From assembly GCA_002786065.1 (NCBI GenBank), contig NHNY01000028.1:124001-188000 (forward strand): a DNA stretch of 64,000 bases, written 5' to 3'. This document shows, piece after piece, positions 1 to 10,500 of the stretch. Numbering within the stretch: position 1 is the first letter of the stretch; every line of letters begins with the position of its first letter. This DNA is from Microcyclospora pomicola (Eukaryota; Ascomycota; Dothideomycetes; Capnodiales). The position numbers were made by a program, and so were the translations under genes. The notes beneath the pieces were generated by a model. The model was not told where the DNA came from. It saw only the letters and a program-made list of their open reading frames with translations, and did no database searches.

Positions 1-192
1 CTTGGTGATGGGGCGGTCGATGCGGCTCATCTTGCGTGCGCCGCCGGGCTGGCCAGCCTTCTCCTCGTCCCCCGCGGGCGTGAAGCCGTCGTAGTATTTC
101 TGCTCGCCGAGCGCGGCATCCTGCCCGGTTGGTGGCATGGTGGTGGTGGTGGTGGGCGCGTCGGCCTTCTTTCTACCGAAACCTATCGCCAT
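1..192 (-). CDS. Unidentified protein, N-terminal fragment (runs off the window start)
   Basis: A 64-codon open frame runs from an ATG at 192 to base 1 without a stop. It begins MAIGFGRKK, followed by a Thr run (TTTTT) and a polar Gly/Glu/Lys stretch containing QKYYDGF and MSRIDRP. Such a polar leader is common in fungal plasma-membrane transporters (MFS or amino-acid permeases), but no membrane segment lies inside the window, so this is only a guess. Codon use is GC-rich and gene-like. The rest of the gene lies to the left of the window. Confidence 0.55.
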   Translation of the reverse strand, partial: MAIGFGRKKADAPTTTTTMPPTGQDAALGEQKYYDGFTPAGDEEKAGQPGGARKMSRIDRPITK

Positions 193-1702
193 TTGTCGGA
201 GCGGATGGCGCGTATGAAGACGCCGGTGTAGTGGAGGAGAGGATCGACGGCGATGGCCTGCTGCAGCATCTAGTCGCGGGTGCTGCTTCTTCGGTCCTCA
301 GGTGAGCTGTCCCAGCGTGATGCAAAGGACGAGGTGCAGGTTGGTGAGTGCGAAGAGAAAGAAGAGGAGGAAGAAGACAAGAAAGAGAGGCGAAAGCAGG
401 GAAGGTGAAATTCGGCTGACTGACAACAAGGCTACCTACCTACCTTACCCACTGGACTGGACTGCAGTACTGTACAATCATCGGATGTGGTGAGGATCCT
501 TCACGACCCGCGCGGCTGGCCAGCAGTTGGGAGGAGCGGTGGTAGCGGTGGTCATCGCCGCACCGCACATCACAGCACCGCACCGCAGAACACAGACCGG
601 CCGCGGCGTCATCGCCATCAGCGTCATCGTGGTGGTGAGCCGCGATGCATGCGGGAGAAGGCTGGGTGCTAGCGGGCGGCTGGAGCGTATCACGCCTCGT
701 CCTGTGCGCCATGACACGGTCACCCTCATCCGACAACCGGTCAGAGGGAATGCTTGGCGGTGGTGGAAATTCCAAGTGAACAACTCGAGTCCTGATGACA
801 CTTGAAGGCTGCGGTAGGTAAGATCGTCAATCTGGACGTAGGGAGCCTTGAATCTCTGTCGACTATTCCTAGGACAATAATGACCTACACCATACACAAG
901 CATGTAGGAGAAAACCACATGTTCCCCACGAGACATACAGACAGTACGTACATATATACGACCCCATCACCCATGTACACAAGCTCTACAGCGCCCAGCC
1001 AAATCAGCCACAACATCATCCCCGCAATCCTACCTTAAGGGCCAGTCAAGTCAGCATCCGCGCTTCACCAACCTTCTATCAGCACTACAGTATTTTATCC
1101 TATCATAGAGACCTACTGTAGGTACCTTAACATTCCATCCTAGTGGCTATTCGGAACAGACTCTTCGCGTGGGTGGAGCGATGGCGTGCTTGTCCGCTAG
1201 CTGCATAGGGGCTGAGTGGTCGTGGTGCTGCGTGGTATGCTACTGTAGGTACATTCGTAGTACTGTAAGGTCATACTAAACATATGCTGTAGTGATTGGT
1301 GTATCCGTAGGGGACTAAGGGGAGACGACCTAGTATGGAAATGTATCGCGTGAGGTTCATCTTCATCTTCATCTTCTTGATCATGCCTTTGATGTCATCA
1401 GTCACCCAGTGCTCGCGACCTCTGCTGTGCCGGCGATGAAGTGAGACGAAATCGATAAGAGAGATGTAGTCAGACCCTTCCATTGCCTGCACTTTGAGAG
1501 GGAAGCAAGAAAGACAGTCGAAGAAGATAGGTAGGTATCGTTTCTGTTGGTATGGCCCACTCATCATACATAAACGTTCACCAAGCTTTTCACACAACTC
1601 CAGGCTTGAATCAAGATAGCACCCCTAACAAGGCGAGCAAAAGAAACCCGTTCGGATCCGAGAGCAGCAGAAGATAAAATAGACAACCAGACCACCATCC
1701 GC
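193..1702. other. Intergenic region, promoter side of the fragment at 1-192
   Basis: No convincing gene. Open frames here are short, overlapping and of poor composition. The stretch is interspersed with TACCTA/AGGTA-type words (about 432-449, 1112-1140, 1240-1275) that recur in other intergenic regions of this window. It should hold the promoter of the leftmost gene and the 3' region of the luciferase-like gene. Confidence 0.6.
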
Positions 1703-2618
1703 TCAAAACATCCCATCCATTTGGAACGCCCGACCGCACACTTCACTCTCAAGCTCACCAGCGACTCCCAGCGTCTTGCTACCATCACCACCGCCACTCA
1801 CATACCACGCCGCAGCTTCCACAATCTGCAACACCGTCTCAATCTCGGCATTGTTCCGGGGGGCATAGACCATCATGAAGCCATCGGGCACGAACCGCTC
1901 GAACCAGCCTCCTCTAGCGAGCGGATGTCTTTCACCCCACCCAGCATCTAACACTCTATTGGCATCGACCGGATGAAGCGTCATATGCATCGAGCCGTCC
2001 GACGGATGCACGTGGCAGATCTCGCCTCGACAGGTCCTCTTAGCCGGCGATCGGGAGAAGAGCCCGGTGCCATGTTTTTCCTATCCCACGGCCATTCACA
2101 TTAGCATGATCATATCGCAATGCCAGTAGCTGGAGAAGCGGAAAGGATGCAGAGCTCACAAAGCAAGATGTCCCTAGAACCAAGGTGTCGCTCGAGGATC
2201 CCAGGCGGGTTATTGCAGCCGCCAGCTGTTCGAACATCTCACGGCCCCCTCGCTGCGTGACCTGGCGATGGGGCGCGATCCCTCTGGTCTCTGGCCGCGC
2301 TCCTTTCCGGCCGGGCAGATCGGTGAGGAACCCCGAGACGCCTCGCATGTGCTTCGGCGGGTGTACGGCACGGTAGGGATCGCGCAGCGCGAACAGCCCG
2401 AGCATCTTGATCCGCAAGAACCCGCACACCGTTGCAGGCGTGCCACCCGGGCCAAGAGCGACGAATGCCAGGTACTCATGGTACGTCTGGAGCATCAACG
2501 GCAGCAGGACGGCCAGGGTGGCGAACATGGCGGTCAGCTGCAGGGTCTGCGCGCGGGTGAGCTCGTTCAACGACGCCGAGGACGGCGGAGAGAGGACCGA
2601 CTCCACGGTCTTGGACAT
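1703..2618 (-). CDS. Luciferase-like domain (DUF5519) protein
   Basis: Two exons, 2618-2160 and 2080-1703, give 278 aa. The 79-nt intron (GTGAGC...TAG) is phase 0 and joins GTSCF to EKHGTGLF. After a hydrophobic segment (about residues 30-45) come the family blocks ALGPGGTP, LFALRDPY, GIAPHRQ(V)TQ, GTSCFEKHG, CHVHPSDGSMHMTLHP, GWGERHPLA and FVPDGFMMVYAPR. These match the fungal luciferase-like/DUF5519 family, whose biochemical function is unknown; the name does not imply light emission. The start was chosen at MSKTVESV. The frame stays open upstream to an ATG at 2846, which would add 76 residues with another hydrophobic helix, so the N-terminus is uncertain. A membrane anchor is inferred. Confidence 0.82.
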
Positions 2619-3429
2619 GGCGAGCGTCGGGACGGTTTCGGAGACGCTGTCGTAGGAGATGTTGAGCGCAAAGGTGTTGTCGTCGATCTGCGAGAGGAGG
2701 GAGAAGGTCACTTGCAGCACCCAATGCATGAGCCAGCCCAGGAGGAAGAAGAGGGCTAAATACTGCAGGTCGAGGTCGAAGTGGCGGCGGTGGTGGTGAA
2801 GTCGACGATAGGGAACGGAAAGTGAAAAGAGATCGGTCAGGCTCATGCACACCGCATCCTCAGCTTAGGGACAGCCAGGCCACGAACCAATCGCCCGTCA
2901 CCACGACGCCAGAAGTTCGGTGTGACGGGGCATTGAAGCCTGAGCTGTTGGGCCGGCAGTTTTGGGCAATAGTTGTACAGAATCGCCCTCGAGGTGCAGG
3001 TACGTTGTCGTATGGCAGCCAATCGGGGAAGCAGGCTTTGGGGGGCGGGTGGGCAGCTGCAGAAGCGTTGATCGACAAAGCATACATAATGGCTTGGATA
3101 GGCACGCAAGTGAATGATCTTCTCTACTTCTGGTCATGCATATTGATCAGGTAGAGACGTTGGGCGTGCAATGGCCGGATTCAGCGTGCGGAAACATGAA
3201 GTGCCCGCTTGTGGGGGGATGCGTGGTAGCACGGGCAATGAACAGAGACGTCTTCTGCGACCAGAGAATCACCCTCTCCTACAAGGTTGCAGAACTTCGC
3301 TGTCGTGGTCAAGGAGCAATGGCAAGTTCAACAATGGCCCATATCTCGGTCGATGACCGACACCGCGACATCACCGCAAAGTAATTGGCAAAGACAGAAG
3401 TGGTCCCGATGTCACGACAATAGCTACCT
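2619..3429. other. Intergenic region between luciferase-like gene and UTP3
   Basis: The part next to 2618 may be the coding extension described for the luciferase-like gene. The rest should be its promoter plus the 3' end of UTP3. No other gene is supported. Confidence 0.5.
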
Positions 3430-5340
3430 CTACGATAACTTCGTACTCTTCACCAACCCCTTCTTGATACCCGTCAGTTCTCCTCCATATCCTCCACGAC
3501 CTTCCCCACCCTTATATGTCGGTTTCATCGACGCAAGCTTCTTCTTCTTCTCGTCGTACTTCTTGCGCTTCTTGACACGAGGGTTTCTTACATCCTTCTT
3601 GCGATGCGGCGTCAATCCCTTGTTCTTCTCAATCAGGTAGGTGATCTTGCGCTTGCCGTCTGCTCCCACAACTTCCTGGGGGATCACCTGGCCGCCCTGT
3701 AGAGCTGCTTGTTTCTGCGCCTCGGCGAGTGCGGCTTTCTCGGACTTCTTCTTGTTTGTGCGTGATGCAATCAGATCGTAGTAGTCGTCTTCATCAACTG
3801 CAGCCCTGACTTGCTTGGCTTGTCGTGTGTCTTCTTCATCGCTTTCGCCTCCCAGCTCTGCGCCCGGCGAGATCTGTCGTTTGCCACGCTTCTCGGCTTC
3901 GGCGTTGAGGCGTGCTTGTCGGTCCCGTAACCGCTCGCGATGTGGAATATCGTCGTCACCTCCAGCGTTGCGACCCGTTGCACCACGCTTATTTGACTTC
4001 TGCACAATCTGGGAAGTGTAGAAGCGCAAACTCTTCTTGCGTTTGGCCTTTTCGGCAGCTTCTTGAGCGGTCAACGGAGCTTCCTCGCCAACATCCGAAT
4101 CCTCGTTCGTTATGACGTTGACAGATTTGGCAGATGGTTTGACCGATCGCGTAGTACCAGAAGTGGCAAGCAGATCGTCCAGGTCGGCGAAATCAGCTTC
4201 AGCTCTCCTTATGCGTGCTGCTTTACGAGCTTCGTTCGCCGCTCGAGCCTTCTCTGCTTGCGTTTGTGGACGGCTTGCGTATGCCTCGATCCTGGTTGCT
4301 ACGTCTGCAGATGCCAAAGCCTTCATGCTGACTCCGACGTCTGGCTTTTGGTCGACGTCGCTGTCTACTTCATCCAGTGACTCAAATTCTGCATCCAATG
4401 GTAGATCCCTTGCTCTCTGCCATAAGTCCCGGCACTGCACAAGTGCTGCCATGACTGGATGATCGCGTAGTTTGGTGGCCGACATTGCAGTCACACTCGC
4501 ATCTCCACTCGAAGCCGTCGACGCAAGCAACGAAAAGTACATCGTCAGTGTGCCGGCATATGCACCAGCCGCTCGGTATTTGGTGATGGCATTGGGCGTA
4601 TATCCAGAGGTTGATAGGCTTGCTACATCCGTAACCTCAGCGCCAAGCTCCTCCAGCACATCTTGCAAGTCCAGCAGTTCTTTGCTCAACGGTTCAAACT
4701 CCGGATACCGTGATTTGAGCAGCTTCAATCGTTCGGCAGGGCCCATTTCGTCTGCGATCTGTAACTGAGGAAGGACTTCTGTAACCACCGCAGCATTATT
4801 GGCACTTCCGTCTGCCTTGTCCGCATCTTGCCACTCCGACTCGTCAAATCCATAATCCGCAGCAGTCATGGATTGCAACTGCTTCTTCTGCAGTCGTAAT
4901 GCTTCAGCCTCTTCCTCCAAAGCTTGCTCCTCGGTTTCGATCGCATCGGCACCATAGAGATCATCTCTTGTGGTTCCCCATTGCAAGTCATCTTCTTCAT
5001 CCTCTTCATCGACACCGCTGCCTCCAGAATCGGATGCGCCAACACGAGTCGAGACTCTTTTCTTAGCGACCTTGTTTACCGCCTCCTCTTCTTCTTCGTC
5101 TGAGTCAGAATATCCGAGAACCTCGTCGTCGGACACTTCGAGAAACTCCTCATCCTCCGCTACCTGTCGTCGTCGCTTAACGTTAGGCTCCTCCTCCAGG
5201 TCCAGTCTATCTTTGTGAAAGTCATCGTCCGAATCTGCGACATCCTCATACGTCTTGATCCGTTTGCGGGACTCCCCAACATCCAGATTTGGTCCGGAGT
5301 CCTCGTGGTTATGAGCGCCGCGACTTTTTCGTTTCGCCAT
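3430..5340 (-). CDS. UTP3: U3 snoRNP / SSU processome protein Utp3/Sas10
   Basis: Single exon, 636 aa, starting MAKRKSRGAH. The first 200 residues are acidic (runs such as SDSDEEEEE) with basic NLS-like clusters. Residues about 203-300 carry the Sas10/Utp3 core (RLKLLKSRYPEFEPLSKELLDL, and LRDHPVMAALVQCRDLW). Residues about 563-636 are the lysine-rich Sas10 C-terminal domain (KNKGLTPHRKK, NPRVKKRKKY, GGYGGELTGIKKGLVKS). Known role of the family: a nucleolar component of the small-subunit processome needed for 18S rRNA maturation. Length and domain order fit ascomycete orthologues. It is divergent from the guanine deaminase gene over 250 bp. Confidence 0.95.
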   Translation of the reverse strand: MAKRKSRGAHNHEDSGPNLDVGESRKRIKTYEDVADSDDDFHKDRLDLEEEPNVKRRRQVAEDEEFLEVSDDEVLGYSDSDEEEEEAVNKVAKKRVSTRVGASDSGGSGVDEEDEEDDLQWGTTRDDLYGADAIETEEQALEEEAEALRLQKKQLQSMTAADYGFDESEWQDADKADGSANNAAVVTEVLPQLQIADEMGPAERLKLLKSRYPEFEPLSKELLDLQDVLEELGAEVTDVASLSTSGYTPNAITKYRAAGAYAGTLTMYFSLLASTASSGDASVTAMSATKLRDHPVMAALVQCRDLWQRARDLPLDAEFESLDEVDSDVDQKPDVGVSMKALASADVATRIEAYASRPQTQAEKARAANEARKAARIRRAEADFADLDDLLATSGTTRSVKPSAKSVNVITNEDSDVGEEAPLTAQEAAEKAKRKKSLRFYTSQIVQKSNKRGATGRNAGGDDDIPHRERLRDRQARLNAEAEKRGKRQISPGAELGGESDEEDTRQAKQVRAAVDEDDYYDLIASRTNKKKSEKAALAEAQKQAALQGGQVIPQEVVGADGKRKITYLIEKNKGLTPHRKKDVRNPRVKKRKKYDEKKKKLASMKPTYKGGEGRGGYGGELTGIKKGLVKSTKLS

Positions 5341-5590
5341 CGTGATGCAGCTCGAGTCCGTAGATCACCTCCGAGCTCCAAAAATTCTGGCTGATAAGAT
5401 TTCGAGATGCGGGTACATCCGCTTCCATTGATGACCTCACCCACACACACATGCATTCGAGGAGATTAGATAGAGCTATCAAGTATTGTTCGAGGCTATC
5501 GAAGCAATGATCCAAAAAGGCTTTCTCTTAGTAGATTGAAGCATCATAGTCCGACCGCGTTTTTGGGCAAACCACGTCGTGTTAGTCAAC
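5341..5590. promoter_or_regulatory. Divergent promoter region UTP3 / guanine deaminase
   Basis: This 250-bp gap lies between two genes transcribed away from each other, so it must hold both core promoters. No TATA box or named factor site stands out. The regulatory role is inferred from position. Confidence 0.5.
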
Positions 5591-7173
5591 ATGGTGATCA
5601 GATATGATCATGCTAGGTCTCCAGCTCCAGGATCAGCGCCATCCAAGATCTTCATAGGCCGTATCATTCACAGCAAGAGCCTCAAGGATCTCGAGATCGT
5701 CCCTCATGGCGCCGTCACAGTGCATTCAAATGGCACGATCATCTCTGTCCAACACAATGCACCTTCTCCCGCCAGCCTAGTGGAAGAACATCTGCTGGCA
5801 GGCTCACCAATACCAGAAGTCATTGAGCTCAAGAAGAGCCAATTCCTGTTCCCGGGACTTGTTGATACGCACCTACACGCGCCCCAATGGCCCAATCTAG
5901 CGCTTGGTATGGAAGGCACTCTCGAAGAGTGGCTTGAGGACTACACGGATGCAATAGTACACATCTAGAATCATTGTAGCCAGTCATAATGTACTAGCTG
6001 ACAGGACAACGCAGGAGGTGTGCAAGTAGTGATGCAAACAGGCTGAATAGTATGACCACTAAGTACATCCACCAGGCCTCCTATGAAGACAGCGAGAAAG
6101 CCAGACGTGTGTACGCAGATGTCGTGAGCACAACGCTGAAGCTCGGCTCGACCACCGTGGCGTACAACAGCTCCATCCACACTGAAGCGACCAACATTCT
6201 AGCCGATGCGTGTCTGCGAGCAGGCCAGCGAGCACACGTCGGCCGCATGTCTCACACCCTTGCGTCGACACATGGAAACCAGGACGAGTCCATCAGCGGC
6301 TCTCTCGCTGGCGCGGAGGCGAGCATCAAGCATATCCGCCAGATCGACCCCAGCAGCCGGCTGATCCATCCTTCCGTCCAGCCACGAGGCGGTCCCTTCT
6401 GCCCGCCAGATCTCATGCAAGGACTGGGAGACCTTTGTGCGAGACATCACACCTCCGTGCAGGCACATATGTGCGAGACCCCAGACGACATAAGTGAGTT
6501 GCCTATCCACGCCACGAGCTCGCCAAGTATATCCTGCTAACAGCATCCACAAGACCGTACTTTAGCATTACACAAGCCATACGACAGCTACACGGCAATG
6601 TATGCGGCGCACGGCTTGCTCCACCCAGGCAGCATTCTCGCACATTGCATCCACCTTTCGCCCGCCGACATAGCCAACCTTGTCGTCTCAGGCGCTGGCG
6701 TCGCGCACAATCCGAACAGCAATACCTGCCTGCGCGACGGCGAATGTCGCGTGCGGGACTTGCTCGATGCCGGCGTCCCTGTTGGGCTGGGGACAGACTG
6801 CTCAGCTGGTTACATGCCCAGCATCATGGACGGAATGCGCAGCGCAGCGAACGTGTCGCGGCATCTGGCCATGCGAACCGGTGAGGCGCGGTATGTGCTC
6901 GCGTTCAGTGAGCTCGTGCACATGGCGACGCTTGGGGGCGCACGAGTGGTCGGACTAGATGCGGTAGTAGGGAACTTTGTCGTAGGAAAGAAGTTCGATG
7001 GTCTGGTGGTCGAGGTCGAGGGAGTAGTGAGTGCGCACGCCGGGCTGTGGGAGGACGGTGACGGGGACGGTGAGGCGATGATGAAGAAGTGGGTGTTCTT
7101 GGGCGATGATCGGACCATTCGTAAGGTCTATGTAGATGGGGTTATGGTGGCTGGACATGACTTTGCAGTCTAA
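5591..7173 (+). CDS. Guanine deaminase
   Basis: Three exons, 5591-5956, 6076-6493 and 6566-7173, encode 463 aa. Intron 1 (119 nt, GTACAC...CAG) joins EDYTDAI to ASYEDSEKARRVY. Intron 2 (72 nt, GTGAGT, CTAAC branch point, TAG) joins ETPDDI to TLHKPYDSY. Amidohydrolase zinc-site motifs are DTHLHAPQW, QAHMCE, LAHCIHLS and GLGTDCSAGY, and the late motif ATLGGARVVGLD is typical of guanine deaminases. Reaction: guanine to xanthine plus ammonia, in purine salvage and catabolism, probably cytosolic as there is no leader peptide. Length agrees with eukaryotic enzymes (about 450 aa). Intron 1 has a less standard donor, so that junction is the least certain part. Confidence 0.9.
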
Positions 7174-7575
7174 CTGATATCTAGAGTTATAGTATGTCCG
7201 ATCGAGATGACCTCCATGCGAAACTCCCCTTCAGAATGTTGTTCTCCACGGCCAATCAATTCTAGATGTTGACAAGTGCTGCTTAGTTACTGAATACTTC
7301 ACAACTCCTAGGACTGAAAGTGCCTGTCAGGCCTTACGCTTGTGCTGGGGAGTAAGCCATTTCGGCAGGACCCTACTGTACTGTTAAAAGGACGAGGTCA
7401 GGGAAAAGGCGCGGAAAAATGTCATATACTTCGTCAGGCATTAGATCAGTGCAAAGGAGCACGAACATGGTGCAGCCACTATGTTGGCGGAAGTAAGGTC
7501 ATAGCTACCTTACCTAACATCTAACATAAGCCTGACATCTCAACCCTCACATGTAACCTCACAACCAGAAATAGA
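7174..7575. other. Convergent intergenic region
   Basis: 3' ends of the guanine deaminase and RIF1 genes face each other here. It contains CTACCTTACCTAAC near 7500-7520, one of the recurring AGGTA/TACCT words. No gene seen. Confidence 0.5.
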
Positions 7576-10500
7576 TCACGCATTGCTGCCACGATTTGCA
7601 GCCTCGTGCATCTCCTTTTTCAGTTCGAACAACACATTGTCCATTTCTCGTTCCTCTTCGCCTCCCAACGTCGAGTTCCTCAGCGCCCCAAGGGCGTTTC
7701 GAAGCATGCCCATGATGCTCCTTGGAGTAACAATCTTTCTATCCTCAACCAGGGAAGATGGTTCCTCGGCAGCAGTAGGAACGATATCGAGCTCGACGTT
7801 GACCTCATGAGCTTCAGAGCTTTCGACATTTTGCGACTGATGGCCATGGCGATTTGTGACCTTGCTGACAGGAATGTCAACAGAAGCCAGCCGGCGTAGT
7901 GTCGACTTAGCATTCTCAGCATCTTCGTCGGTCGGAGATTGTTGCGAGGCGGCTTGACATTGCCGTCGAGTTCTGGGCCGCGTGGCCATGCCTTCCTCAA
8001 CGCCTGCGTCACTGACTTCTTTGTCAACCAAATTAAGCACAGATGCCTTGCGCTTGAGACTGTTAGACTGAGTAGACCCGAATGGCTGGCTTGAGACAGA
8101 TGCAGGCGTCAGCGATGTTCGTGATCTGCCAGACCGACGCTTGTAAGTCGATGTGGGCGTTGCTTGGGCATCCTCAATCGTCGTGACGGGTGCGGCCTCG
8201 GTGCTAGGAATAGTCTCGCGATGAGTCTCCTTGGTGAACACACTTCTGCCACCTTCTGGTTTCGTAGGCGTGACCGACGGCTGACGAGTAGCGACCACAA
8301 TCTCCTCCTCGATATATTCTTCATCGATATCCTGCTCTTGGCTCCTTCCTCTCAGAAGGCTGGAGATCAAGCTGCTCGCGAATTTGAAGGGAGATTGTGA
8401 CTTGCGTTTCTTTGCGGCCTTTGTGGTGTACACCGTCCCAGCGGCACGTTTGCGCTTTCTCGACTTAGGCGGTGTTCGATCGGGGTCTTGAGAGTTCTCG
8501 TCGGTATCGACGGACTGGCCATCCATGACATCTTCCAATGCCTCGGCTGCAGAAGCAGCTACGAAGGAGTCTTCGACCCGTGTGCTATCTGTTAGTTCAT
8601 CTGCCACGTCTTCCAGATAAGAAGTGGGCTCTTGATCATCATTGTGCTCCCGTTGCTCGTCCTCCATGCTTTGCTCCATCCCGTTCACATGACCATCATT
8701 TGCGGCTGTTGCAGCCACCGCAGCTTCTTCCTCTGCTTGTAGTTGTGCAGATGGCAGAATTGAATCAGATGGAAAATGCCCATCTTCGTTTCCTAGAGCT
8801 CCACGCAGTGCTACGTTATTGTCCTCCACAGTAGGCTCGTCGACGTCTGCACCATGCACGACAGTTTCGTCGGGAAGTGCAACATCATTAGTCTCAGCGA
8901 CGTCTTCATCGATGTCGTTCAAGTCCTCATCCTGCGCCGCTAGTTTGTTCGATGATTGATCATGAGGTCTAGGGGGTGAAGAAGGTGGATCAACACCGTA
9001 GTTGTCTGCAAAGTCATCATCCCCATTGATCTGTAAGCGAAAGTTATCTGGTCCAACTTTGCTGCTTGATGGCGTCGGCGAGGATGGCATGTCATCGCTC
9101 ATGATACCATGTCCGTCAGGAATACTACGCGGTGTGTCGTTGCCCGCATCGTCGCTTGTCGGAAGCAGATCCGAGGTGAAGTCGAGACGCTTAGGAATGC
9201 CCTTCGGGCAAACCATTGGATCCACCAGCGGGCTTGAGGAGAGATCGGGGAACATTTGCGCACTCATCCTCTGTTCATCCAAAACCTCCTTTTGATGCTC
9301 TGTCAGATGCTGAGACTCGTCATCTTCTCGCCGAGGTGAAGATTCGACGAGTGCAAACTCCATCTGTGAGTCCTCGTGTCTCAGCCGCGACTTGACGGCG
9401 GAAGGCGCAGAGGGTCGCAGACGTGCGTTTCGTGGGCTATCCATATTTCGCATGTTCATCATGGCTACAAAAGCAGCCGGCGACACAACATTTCTGCTCC
9501 CCACATCACAAACGTGATCGTCGAGACGATGCCCAGAGCTTTTGGATGCGTCGTCGATAGTTTGATAGCTCTCTTGGACCTCGTAGAACGCTGGAAGTTC
9601 GGCAGGCGGATTCTGGCCATTGTGTTGTTGCGGAAATGCGGGTAGTAGAATGTCAGCTTCGAGGCTTCTGGCCCGTAGAACTCTCTCAAGAGTCGGGGGA
9701 TATGAAAGTTGCTGTGCCAGCCCAAATGTCCGGTTCCAGGACAGGATCATGCCATTAACTACGTTACGATGGGGACTCGAGAAGGCTCCAACAAGCAAGG
9801 GCTCTAAAGCTGTGACCATGTCCGAATCATGCTGTGGCAAGCCTTCGATCAATTGCAAAAGCTTCGTGCAAAGGAAATTGATCTACGCGGAAAGTTAGCA
9901 TGAAGTAAATCACATTGCGGCGTATGGCATACCTTCAGAGATAGCACTTCATTCAATGTCTTGCGCGCATGATCTTGGATCCAGAGAACGTAACCATGCT
10001 GGACAACAATGAGCGTCTTGGCGAAGGTATCGTGTGGACATGTTGTGATGAAATCAAGGGATGTATCAAGGAATGCTAGAGCACTGTCGCTATCACTGTT
10101 GGGTACGGCCGGGTCCAAGATTTCGTACGCAGAAGCCAAGGACCGCACAACCAACTGGCTGATCTTAGGAAGCGGCTCAAATGTGGACGCCTTTGATGAT
10201 GTCAACCCGACTCCCCAAAGGACTCTTCGGGCGTGATCGAGATCCTGGGGATTCCTGGGCCAAAGCAAGCAATTCAGGACGTGGCCTGCCACCGATAGTC
10301 CCGCAGTCGTTGATAACAGTGACGGCCGCTCAAGCAGATCCGATGCGAATGGCTCAATGACGGCAATAGCCGCGCCACCAGTACCTGCCTGGGATTTCGC
10401 GAGTAGCACGGCTGCATCATATAGCCTTAAAGCAGCAGCAAGACATGACTCATGTTCGGCGACAAGGGGTAGACCTGATGCGAGTATAACACCAACGTTG

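Noticed and set aside
478-936. 152-codon minus-strand frame in the leftmost intergenic region
   Set aside because: Overlaps several equally long frames, has no domain and has a composition driven by GC-rich simple sequence.
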